Assembly: GCF_900168055.1 (NCBI RefSeq)
Contig: NZ_FUYS01000002.1
Span: 888 to 64,887 of the forward strand
From: Parapedobacter luteus
GTDB lineage: Bacteria > Bacteroidota > Bacteroidia > Sphingobacteriales > Sphingobacteriaceae
DNA length: 64,000 nt
Reading direction: 5' to 3'
In this document: positions 18,090-24,598 of the stretch, piece by piece
Position numbering within the stretch: the stretch's first letter is position 1
How the letters are laid out: the number at the start of each line of letters is the position of its first letter
Notes under the pieces: generated by a model
Seen by the model: the letters and a program-made list of their open reading frames with translations, nothing else
Databases searched by the model: none
What the model was told of the DNA's origin: nothing
Translations under genes and position numbers: made by a program

Positions 18090-18950
18090 TTAAGCGAATA
18101 TCGCTGCCGCACCGATCAAGGCAGCATGCTCGCCCAATTGGCTGATGTGGATGTCAAATTGGTTAAACGCCTCCGGGTTAAACTGCTGGAAAATAGCCCA
18201 AGCCTTCGAGATATTGCCACCGATGATAAATCGATCCGTTACTTCTTTCTGGCTGAAGTACCGCATGAAGTTCAGCAAGTGATGGCTGTACTCGGCCAGT
18301 ATATCGTCTACGAACGCATGCTGGTCACGCAGCTGAAGCAACTCACGGAGTCCGGTTACCGCTTTGCCGTGTTGTGCTGTGCGGCGAACAAACCACCGTG
18401 TGACCAAATGTTCCTCCATATTGCTGTCGAGGTATGGCGTCTTCCACAGGTCGGCATCCACGGCATTTTTTCCTCGCTCCCAGACGGCGCTTCCCAAGCC
18501 GGTGCCTAAGGTGATACCCAGCATTTTAGCATGGCCATTATGCTTGCCGGCAAAAACTTCACCCTGCAGAAAAGCCGCTGCATCGTTGATAAAGCGGATG
18601 TTTTGGCCCTCAACGCCCGTTCGTTCCGCCAGTTCAGTACGGATATCCATGCCATACAGGTTGTCATATTTGTCTTGATCCCGCATGCGCGAAATGCCAC
18701 CTTCATAATCGAACGGCCCCGGCATCGCGATACCGATGAGGTGTGCGGGCAAATCAGGATGCTTACTGATAACTTCCTGAAAAGGTGCTGCCCATGCTGA
18801 TAAAATCGATTTAGCATCGGCATGAGAATCAACGTGATACCGGCAGATAGAATCATCAATGACCCGCCATTGACGCGTGTCTACCAGTGCCGCGGTGATA
18901 TGGGTGCCCCCGATGTCGGAAGCGATTACGTAAGGATTATTTTGTTGCAT
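18090..18950 (-). CDS. ROK family sugar kinase-like protein
   Basis: The 286-residue product has the ASKHA phosphate-binding loops [13 protein letters not shown] near the N-terminus and [12 protein letters not shown] in the middle, plus the acidic [12 protein letters not shown] region, all typical of ROK proteins. The zinc-binding CxCGxxGC motif of many ROK kinases is missing, and there is no N-terminal helix-turn-helix, so it is a kinase-like rather than a repressor-type member. The likely reaction is ATP-dependent phosphorylation of a hexose. ATG at 18950 begins at the conserved core and overlaps the aroC stop by 14 bases, so it is the last gene of the aromatic operon, an unexpected place for a sugar kinase. 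Confidence 0.8.
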   Translation of the reverse strand: MQQNNPYVIASDIGGTHITAALVDTRQWRVIDDSICRYHVDSHADAKSILSAWAAPFQEVISKHPDLPAHLIGIAMPGPFDYEGGISRMRDQDKYDNLYGMDIRTELAERTGVEGQNIRFINDAAAFLQGEVFAGKHNGHAKMLGITLGTGLGSAVWERGKNAVDADLWKTPYLDSNMEEHLVTRWFVRRTAQHGKAVTGLRELLQLRDQHAFVDDILAEYSHHLLNFMRYFSQKEVTDRFIIGGNISKAWAIFQQFNPEAFNQFDIHISQLGEHAALIGAAAIFA

Positions 18951-20040
18951 GATAGATTTGGTGTCTAAGTAAATGATCAGCAATGACAAGCGCGGCCATG
19001 GCTTCCACAATAATCACGGCGCGGGGCACCACGCAGGGGTCATGCCTGCCCTTTCCGGTGATTTCGGTTGATTCCCCGGTTTGGTTGATGGTCTGTTGGG
19101 GGCGCATGACTGTGGCCACGGGTTTGAACGCTACACGGAATGTGATGTCCATGCCGTTTGAGATGCCTCCCTGGATGCCGCCAGAAAAGTTGGTTGACGT
19201 TTCCAGTTTACCGGCATCATTGTTCGGGTTGACGAAGATGTCGTTATGTTCAGTGCCCTGCATTTCAGACCCGGCAAATCCGGAGCCGTATTCAAACCCA
19301 TGCACTGCATTGATGCTCATCATTGCTTTGGCCAGGTCGGCGTGCAATTTGTCGAATACCGGTTCGCCCAGGCCTACGGGCACTCCCTGGATGATTGCGC
19401 TGATGCGGCCGCCTACCGTGTCTCCCGCTTTGCGTATGCCGTCAATGAAGGCGATCATCTCATTGGCCGTGGCGGGATCGGCACAGCGAACCATGTTGCT
19501 TTCCCGTATGGCAAGCAGCTCATTGACGTCATCCGAATGTAAATTCGGTGCCTCGATTTTGCCTACACCTGACACATGCGCAAAAATGCGGATTCCCTGT
19601 TGAGCTAACACACTTTTCGCTATAGCGCCGGCAGCGACACGGGCGGCCGTTTCGCGGGCAGACGAGCGCCCTCCGCCGCGGTAATCGCGGATGCCATACT
19701 TCATCTGGTAGGTGTAGTCGGCGTGGGAAGGACGGTATTTGTCTTGGATGTGCGAATAATCCTTAGATCGCTGGTCTTCGTTTGGAATGACCATGGCTAA
19801 AGGTGTGCCCGTGGTTTTGCCTTCAAACACCCCGGACAGTATTTTGGCGGTATCGCTCTCCTTACGCTGCGTGGTAATCTTGGACTGCCCCGGCCGCCGT
19901 TTATCCAGCTCGGACTGGACAAACGACTCGTCAACGGTGATATTCGGTGGGCAACCATCGATAATTACGCCAATTGCTTCCCCATGTGACTCGCCGAAGG
20001 TGGTAATACGGAATAGTTCTCCAAAAGAGTTTCCGGCCAT
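18937..20040 (-). CDS. aroC: Chorismate synthase
   Basis: The enzyme removes phosphate from 5-enolpyruvylshikimate 3-phosphate to give chorismate, using reduced FMN. The 367-residue product has the family's conserved segments: [18 protein letters not shown] at the start, the RPGQS and [18 protein letters not shown] regions, [21 protein letters not shown] and the C-terminal [20 protein letters not shown]. Length matches the family. It lies 76 bases after aroA and before the ROK gene in an operon that starts at the pheA attenuator. Confidence 0.97.
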   Translation of the reverse strand: MAGNSFGELFRITTFGESHGEAIGVIIDGCPPNITVDESFVQSELDKRRPGQSKITTQRKESDTAKILSGVFEGKTTGTPLAMVIPNEDQRSKDYSHIQDKYRPSHADYTYQMKYGIRDYRGGGRSSARETAARVAAGAIAKSVLAQQGIRIFAHVSGVGKIEAPNLHSDDVNELLAIRESNMVRCADPATANEMIAFIDGIRKAGDTVGGRISAIIQGVPVGLGEPVFDKLHADLAKAMMSINAVHGFEYGSGFAGSEMQGTEHNDIFVNPNNDAGKLETSTNFSGGIQGGISNGMDITFRVAFKPVATVMRPQQTINQTGESTEITGKGRHDPCVVPRAVIIVEAMAALVIADHLLRHQIYHATK

Positions 20041-20116
20041 GTTATGTTAGATTTCAGTTTATCAGTTATCAGCTTTTTGCTATCAGACTTCGGATTTTAC
20101 GACTTCCAATAGGCGG

Positions 20117-21373
20117 CTAAGATATAACAAATCCCTGTTGTTTCAAATGTTTCCAGAAATCGGGATAGGATTTTTCTACCACCCGCGGCTCATTGATTTG
20201 CATATTGCTGAACACCAAAGCCAAAGGCGCGAAAGCCATAGCCATGCGGTGATCTTCATACGTATCGATGATGAGCTGTTCAGGACTGTGCAGGCCTTCG
20301 GTGTGCAGATGGTATACTGCGCCGTCTTCCACCAGCCTTACGCCGAATTTCGCCAGCTCGTTCTGCAGGGCGGCGATGCGGTCTGTTTCCTTGATTTTCA
20401 GCGTGTGCAATCCGGTGAAAGAAAGGTCGCGTTTCAACGCCGCTGCACAGACAATCACAGTTTGCGCCAAATCGGGGCATTCTTTGAAATCAAACAGTTT
20501 CTTTGCCGAGTGTACGGTGGTTTTTTGGATGCGTAAGCCGCCGTCTTCAAAAGAAGAGGCCACGCCGAAGTGGGTCATGATTTCCACAATGGCGGCATCC
20601 CCTTGTAAGCTGCTGCTTTTCAGGTTGGGCAAAAATAGATTTGCTTCGTTGGCTAGCGCCACCATGGCATACCAGTAGGAGGCGGCGCTCCAGTCCGGTT
20701 CGATGGTCAGTTGGCAGGGCGACGCCGTTTGCGGCATAATCGAAATGGTTTCTGCCTCCCAGCGGTGTTGGATGCCGGCTTCGGCCAGCATGTTTAATGT
20801 CATGGTGAGGTAAGGCCGCGATGTCAGTTCGCCCTCAATTTGCAGGTTTAGTCCCTGCGGGAGGGATGAGGCAACCAACAGTAATGCCGACAGATACTGG
20901 CTGCTGACATGACCTTGTACCCTGACATGGGCGGTTTGCTGCGTAAAACCCCCTTGGATGGCAAGTGGAGGATAACCCGCTGTTTCAGCGTACCGGACAT
21001 CTGCGCCCAAGGTGGTCAGCGCGTCCACCAGTATACCGATGGGCCGCTGCTTCATCCGGTCACTCCCTGTCAGCAGGTAGCGGCCGTCGGTGATGGCCAG
21101 GTAAGCGGTCAGAAACCGCATGGCCGTGCCAGCGGGACCGACATCGATCACCGTCTGCTGCGTACTGTCGCCCCGTTGTCCGGAGGCAGCACGCAGCGCC
21201 TGTTGTAAGGTCACAGTATCGGCGGCAGAAGACAGGTTTTCAATGCGGACCTTACCGCCGCCAAGGGCCTGTATGATCAGCGCCCGGTTACTCTCGCTTT
21301 TCGAACCCGTAAGTCGTACGGTCCCGTTGAGCGATTTCGCTGGATGCGAAAGTTTCAACGCACTGATTTCCAT
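20117..21373 (-). CDS. aroA: 3-phosphoshikimate 1-carboxyvinyltransferase (EPSP synthase)
   Basis: The enzyme transfers the enolpyruvyl group of phosphoenolpyruvate to shikimate 3-phosphate. The 418-residue protein shows LTGSKSESNRALIIQAL at the N-terminus, DVGPAGTAMRFLTAYLA, KETDRIAALQNELAKFG and the C-terminal EDHRMAMAFAPLAL, all EPSP synthase signatures. Its start codon shares a base with the stop codon of the upstream DAHP synthase gene (TAATG), so translation is almost certainly coupled. Confidence 0.96.
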   Translation of the reverse strand: MEISALKLSHPAKSLNGTVRLTGSKSESNRALIIQALGGGKVRIENLSSAADTVTLQQALRAASGQRGDSTQQTVIDVGPAGTAMRFLTAYLAITDGRYLLTGSDRMKQRPIGILVDALTTLGADVRYAETAGYPPLAIQGGFTQQTAHVRVQGHVSSQYLSALLLVASSLPQGLNLQIEGELTSRPYLTMTLNMLAEAGIQHRWEAETISIMPQTASPCQLTIEPDWSAASYWYAMVALANEANLFLPNLKSSSLQGDAAIVEIMTHFGVASSFEDGGLRIQKTTVHSAKKLFDFKECPDLAQTVIVCAAALKRDLSFTGLHTLKIKETDRIAALQNELAKFGVRLVEDGAVYHLHTEGLHSPEQLIIDTYEDHRMAMAFAPLALVFSNMQINEPRVVEKSYPDFWKHLKQQGFVIS

Positions 21374-22479
21374 TATGCCTCTGCTACCGGTTTGGTGTTC
21401 ATGATTTCGTTCTGTTTGCGGATGGATTCGTTATGAATCAGTTCCAGCAACTTCACCGTGAAATCGCGGTCAAGTTTAAGTGCCTGGGCCACGTTGCTCC
21501 GTTTTTGGATGATTTCATCCCAGCGGCTGACCTGGAGGATGGTCACATTGTTGTCGCGTTTATATTCACCGATTTTTTCGACGATCTTCATTCGGTCGCT
21601 CAGGATTTTGATGATTTGGTCATCCAGCTTGTCAATATCTTTGCGCAATTGTGCCAGTTTATCTTCAAAAACCGGGTCATCTGACTTGGCGTGCCGGAAG
21701 GTAAGGTTGGCGAGAATGTCAGAAAGTGCTTGGGGGGTGACTTGCTGTTTGGCGTCCGTCCAAGCCACGGATGGGTCGATATGCGATTCAACAATAAGCC
21801 CCTGCATGTCCATGTCGAATGCTTTTTGTGCAATGTACGGAATCAACTCCCTGTTTCCGCAGATGTGGCTGGGATCGTTGATCACCGGAAGATCAGGCAC
21901 AAGTGTTTTCAATTGGATGGCGATATCCCACATGGGCTCATTACGGAAGGCGGTTTTTTCGTAGGAGGAGAAGCCCCGGTGGATAGCTGCCAGTTTTTTG
22001 ATGCCTGCACGGTTTACGCGTTCCAGCGCGCCCAACCAAAGAGACAGGTCCGGATTGACGGGGTTTTTGACCAGTACGGGCACGTCTACACCTTTCAGCG
22101 CATCAGCGATCTCCTGCACGGTAAACGGGTTGGCGGTAGATCGGGCGCCTATCCAAAGGATATCCACGCCTGCTGCCAGCGCTTCTTCCACGTGCTTTGC
22201 TGTGGCCACTTCCGTCGCGATGGGCAGTCCGGTTTCATCTTTAGCCCGGCGGTACCATTGCAGTCCAATGCTGCCGATGCCTTCAAATTCACCCGGACGT
22301 GTGCGGGGCTTCCAGATGCCTGCCCGTAATACGTTTACTTTGCCGGTGTTGGCCAGCAGGTGTGCTGTGGCGACGAGCTGTTCCTCCGTCTCCGCACTGC
22401 ACGGGCCGGCGATGATCAGTGGCGCGTCGCCGGTGTCAAGCCATGATTTTAAGGGTACGATGTCTAATGTCTGTTTCAT
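21373..22479 (-). CDS. Bifunctional 3-deoxy-7-phosphoheptulonate synthase / chorismate mutase
   Basis: The 368-residue protein carries a type I-beta (KDO8P-like) DAHP synthase domain at about residues 1-265 (PLIIAGPCSAETEEQL, RAGIWKPRTRPGEFEG, INDPSHICGNRELIP) and an AroQ chorismate mutase domain at about 275-355 (DIDKLDDQIIKILSDRMKIV, GEYKRDNN). It condenses erythrose 4-phosphate and phosphoenolpyruvate, and separately turns chorismate into prephenate. The mutase domain in such fusions commonly gives allosteric control. It sits 79 bases after pheA and overlaps aroA by one base, placing the first and later committed steps under the same attenuator. Confidence 0.95.
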   Translation of the reverse strand: MKQTLDIVPLKSWLDTGDAPLIIAGPCSAETEEQLVATAHLLANTGKVNVLRAGIWKPRTRPGEFEGIGSIGLQWYRRAKDETGLPIATEVATAKHVEEALAAGVDILWIGARSTANPFTVQEIADALKGVDVPVLVKNPVNPDLSLWLGALERVNRAGIKKLAAIHRGFSSYEKTAFRNEPMWDIAIQLKTLVPDLPVINDPSHICGNRELIPYIAQKAFDMDMQGLIVESHIDPSVAWTDAKQQVTPQALSDILANLTFRHAKSDDPVFEDKLAQLRKDIDKLDDQIIKILSDRMKIVEKIGEYKRDNNVTILQVSRWDEIIQKRSNVAQALKLDRDFTVKLLELIHNESIRKQNEIMNTKPVAEA

Positions 22480-22558
22480 TGTTTTATTTTTATTGAGTAT
22501 TGCGATTTTGTTTTTTTCGTTTTTCTGTTTTTCGTTTCACCGGCCAAGGATCATCCGA

Positions 22559-23383
22559 TCACACCTTGTCATTCTTCACGTATTCCCCCATGATGTTGAA
22601 ATTGCTGGTGTACTTGAGCACGCGGCGGATGGCTGCATCATAATCTGCTTGATCCTTCCATTCCACATCGACATAGAAATCGTATTCGTTGCGCTTGCCC
22701 AATACAGGCATGGACTGTATCTTGCTGAGGTTGATGTTCTGCTCGGCAAAGCACTGCAACACCGTTGATAGCGAACCTACGCCATTGCCGGTCTGGAAAG
22801 ATATGGAAGCCTTGTTGACTTTGCCTCGTTCTTCAGGCTTGCTGCTCAGGATAAGGAAGCGGGTGTAATTTTTCTTGTTGGTTTCTATGCGGCGTTCCAG
22901 AATTTCCAGGCCATATAATTTTGCCGCCAGTTGGGGAGCGATAGCCGCGGTATCCCGGAGTTGCAATTCGCTCACTTTCTTTGCACTTGCCGCGGTATCT
23001 TCCGCTTCGGTCACCTTAAACTGAGGGTTTTCTTCCAGGTAGTCATTGCACTGTTGCAGCGCGATGGGGTGGGACTCCACATATTTGATGTCCTGGATTG
23101 ATACGTCGGGCAGGGCCATCAGGTGCAGTTTGATGTGCAGGTACGCTTCGCCCACGATCGGAAAACGGTAGTCGCGAAGCAGGTTGTAGTTGGGAAGCAA
23201 GCTGCCGGCGATGGAATTTTCAATGGCCATCACGATGTAATCCACCTTGCCCTGCTTTAGCAGTTCACACATTTTTTTAAACGATTCGCACTCCACGGTT
23301 TCGATTTTATCGCCGAAATATTTATAGGCTGCCTCTTCATGGAATGACCCTTTGATGCCTTGTATCGCTACTTTTATGTTCAT
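22559..23383 (-). CDS. pheA: Prephenate dehydratase
   Basis: The enzyme converts prephenate to phenylpyruvate, the committed step to phenylalanine. The 274-residue protein has a periplasmic-binding-protein-like catalytic region (about residues 1-180: VAIQGIKGSFHEEAA, AIENSIAGSL and the catalytic Thr-Arg-Phe in NKKNYTRFLIL) and a C-terminal ACT domain (about 195-270: GVGSLSTVLQCFAEQNINLS) that binds phenylalanine for feedback inhibition. It is the first structural gene after the Phe-rich leader and terminator at 23406-23539, which predicts transcriptional attenuation in addition to feedback control. Confidence 0.96.
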   Translation of the reverse strand: MNIKVAIQGIKGSFHEEAAYKYFGDKIETVECESFKKMCELLKQGKVDYIVMAIENSIAGSLLPNYNLLRDYRFPIVGEAYLHIKLHLMALPDVSIQDIKYVESHPIALQQCNDYLEENPQFKVTEAEDTAASAKKVSELQLRDTAAIAPQLAAKLYGLEILERRIETNKKNYTRFLILSSKPEERGKVNKASISFQTGNGVGSLSTVLQCFAEQNINLSKIQSMPVLGKRNEYDFYVDVEWKDQADYDAAIRRVLKYTSNFNIMGEYVKNDKV

Positions 23384-23405
23384 AAATTATGTAAATGGAC
23401 AAAAA

Positions 23406-23433
23406 AAAGTCCCGGCTTTTCTGCCGGGACTTT
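23406..23433 (-). terminator. Attenuator terminator of the pheA operon
   Basis: On the minus strand AAAGTCCCGGC (23433-23423), a 6-base loop and GCCGGGACTTT (23416-23406) form an 11-bp perfect stem followed by five more T residues (eight in all): a textbook intrinsic terminator. It lies 22 bases upstream of pheA and downstream of the leader peptide. The 5' arm can instead pair with 23470-23478 (GCCGGGAUU, nine pairs including one G-U), which would prevent termination. Confidence 0.85.
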
Positions 23434-23467
23434 CTACATTTCTATCTTTTAACGTTATCAATGCATA

Positions 23468-23539
23468 TCAATCCCGGCTCTCACTGCTAAAGTAAAAGAA
23501 ACCAAAAAACCAATATGCGTTGTTCCGTGTTAACATCAT
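23468..23539 (-). CDS. Phenylalanine leader peptide of the pheA operon
   Basis: This 23-codon frame starts with two Met codons (23539 and 23536) and contains NNAYWFFGFFYFSS, that is five Phe, two Tyr and one Trp within nine codons, then SESRD and a stop. It lies between a promoter ending at 23555 and a strong intrinsic terminator before pheA. I infer that ribosome stalling at the aromatic codons when Phe-tRNA is scarce leaves the sequence coding ...SRD free to pair with the 5' arm of the terminator, so the operon is read; completing the peptide covers that sequence and termination follows. The frame stays open upstream beyond the promoter, but only the short form lies on the predicted transcript. 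Confidence 0.8.
   Translation of the reverse strand: MMLTRNNAYWFFGFFYFSSESRD
23470..23478 (-). promoter_or_regulatory. Antiterminator arm in the leader-peptide codons
   Basis: The minus-strand RNA reads GCCGGGAUU here, within the last codons of the leader (Ser-Arg-Asp-stop). It is complementary over nine pairs to AAGUCCCGGC in the 5' arm of the terminator at 23423-23433. The two pairings exclude one another, as attenuation needs. Confidence 0.7.
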
Positions 23540-23554
23540 TGTTGTTTGACGAGC

Positions 23555-23584
23555 CAAATGTACATCAATTTTTTTTATTGTCAA
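23555..23584 (-). promoter_or_regulatory. Promoter of the pheA leader
   Basis: On the minus strand TTGACA (23584-23579), 16 bases, then TACATTTG (23562-23555). The second box matches the Bacteroidota -7 consensus TAnnTTTG, and TTG of the first box matches the -33 element. Transcription would begin near 23548, about 9 bases before the leader start codon. Confidence 0.65.
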
Positions 23585-23655
23585 GATAAAAATAAAAAAA
23601 GTAGTGTGTCCGGATGCCGGCTTCGTGTCGTGTCTCTGTTTCCTGCCTGTGTGAG

Positions 23656-23721
23656 CCACCGGTAATCCACGTATTTGCCACGTATATCCCACGTATAATC
23701 CACCTTTTATTCACCTTTACC
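23656..23721. repeat. Short tandem array with exact 11-bp period
   Basis: Six consecutive 11-base units start at 23656, 23667, 23678, 23689, 23700 and 23711. The three central ones share CCACGTAT followed by three variable bases; the outer ones keep CCACC or TCACC. The period is close to one helical turn, so all copies face the same side of the DNA. It lies between two divergent promoters. Confidence 0.7.
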
Positions 23722-23768
23722 TATGGCGCTATCAGATGCTTTATGGCCGGATTACTCCCGGGAAACCC

Positions 23769-23799
23769 TTGGATTGTCCCTGAGTTTTTCTTATCTTTG
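23769..23799 (+). promoter_or_regulatory. Predicted promoter of the 23824 gene
   Basis: TATCTTTG at 23792-23799 matches TAnnTTTG; TTGG at 23769-23772 is at about the -33 distance. The GTG start codon follows 24 bases after the -7 box. Confidence 0.5.
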
Positions 23800-23823
23800 T
23801 ACTGTACCACAACCACATAGGCC

Positions 23824-24597
23824 GTGGCCATTCAGAAAAGCTCAATTACCCTTGAAGGACAAATCGGGGATTTGTCTTTCTACAACAGCAACGGTAAGGC
23901 ACTTGTCCGGCAACGCACTGGGGCCAGTAAGGAACGTATCAAGACCGACCCTTCCTTCGCGAGGACACGCGAAAACAACACCGAATTCGGACGTGCCAGT
24001 ACTGCGGGGAGGCTCATCCGCGTAGCGACGAGGCTGGCGCTGGGTGAGCGTTATACGTTGTTTGAAGATCCAACGGCAGTCAATCGGCTGACGACACGTA
24101 TGACGGGCGTCGTCCGGTCAGACACCATGCACAGCCGGGGCGAACGCACTGTATTGCCCGAAAGTCTACCTTTGCTTCATGGATTCAGTTTCAATGCGGT
24201 TGCCGCATTGAAGGATGTATTGTTTATCCCGCCCCGTTGTGCCTATCAGCGGGAGACCGGCCTGCTGGAGGTCACGCTTCCGGCGCTGTCTCCCGGTAAC
24301 GCGATGGCGGCGCCTAAGGGCGCGGAGCGCTGCAGTTTTCATGTAGGAGCCATCTTGTTCAATGCCGGCGTGGAGCCGTTGCCCGTTGTCGCGCAGCATC
24401 AAGAACTGCTGCCAATGGATTGGCAGACCATTCCTGCGCAGACCTTCCGGCTGGAGTTGCCCGAGGCGTCGACTGACCCGGTAATCATCTGCTTTGGAAT
24501 TTCTTTTTACAGGAATTTAGGCGGTTATCCCGTGCCGATATCGGATCAAGGGCGAAATGTCTTCGAAGTGATTGGTGTAGATGTAGCGGCCGGATGA
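23824..24597 (+). CDS. Conserved Bacteroidota hypothetical protein
   Basis: A 257-residue product without signal peptide or membrane segment. Its start (AIQKSSITLEGQIGDLSFYN, then VRQRTGASKERIKTDPSFAR and TRENNTEFGRAS) has the look of a family I have seen only as uncharacterised proteins in Sphingobacteriales; no enzymatic motif is evident. The start must be GTG at 23824, because an in-frame TAG lies two codons upstream and the conserved-looking N-terminus begins immediately. It ends one base before the next gene, so the two are made together and probably work together with the exported partner. Confidence 0.75.
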   Translation: MAIQKSSITLEGQIGDLSFYNSNGKALVRQRTGASKERIKTDPSFARTRENNTEFGRASTAGRLIRVATRLALGERYTLFEDPTAVNRLTTRMTGVVRSDTMHSRGERTVLPESLPLLHGFSFNAVAALKDVLFIPPRCAYQRETGLLEVTLPALSPGNAMAAPKGAERCSFHVGAILFNAGVEPLPVVAQHQELLPMDWQTIPAQTFRLELPEASTDPVIICFGISFYRNLGGYPVPISDQGRNVFEVIGVDVAAG

Positions 24598-24598
24598 C

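Larger units (their letters stand above)
23585..23823. other. Intergenic region between the pheA leader promoter and the 23824 gene
   Basis: With the pheA leader (23384-23584) this makes a 440-base gap without a large gene. It contains an 11-bp periodic CCAC array at 23656-23721 and the promoter of the rightward gene. I see no RNA gene or other frame of note. Confidence 0.6.

Noticed and set aside
23468-23692. A 74-codon version of the Phe leader frame
   Set aside because: The longer form would begin upstream of the predicted promoter (23555-23584) and includes the intergenic region; only the last 23 codons are on the transcript.
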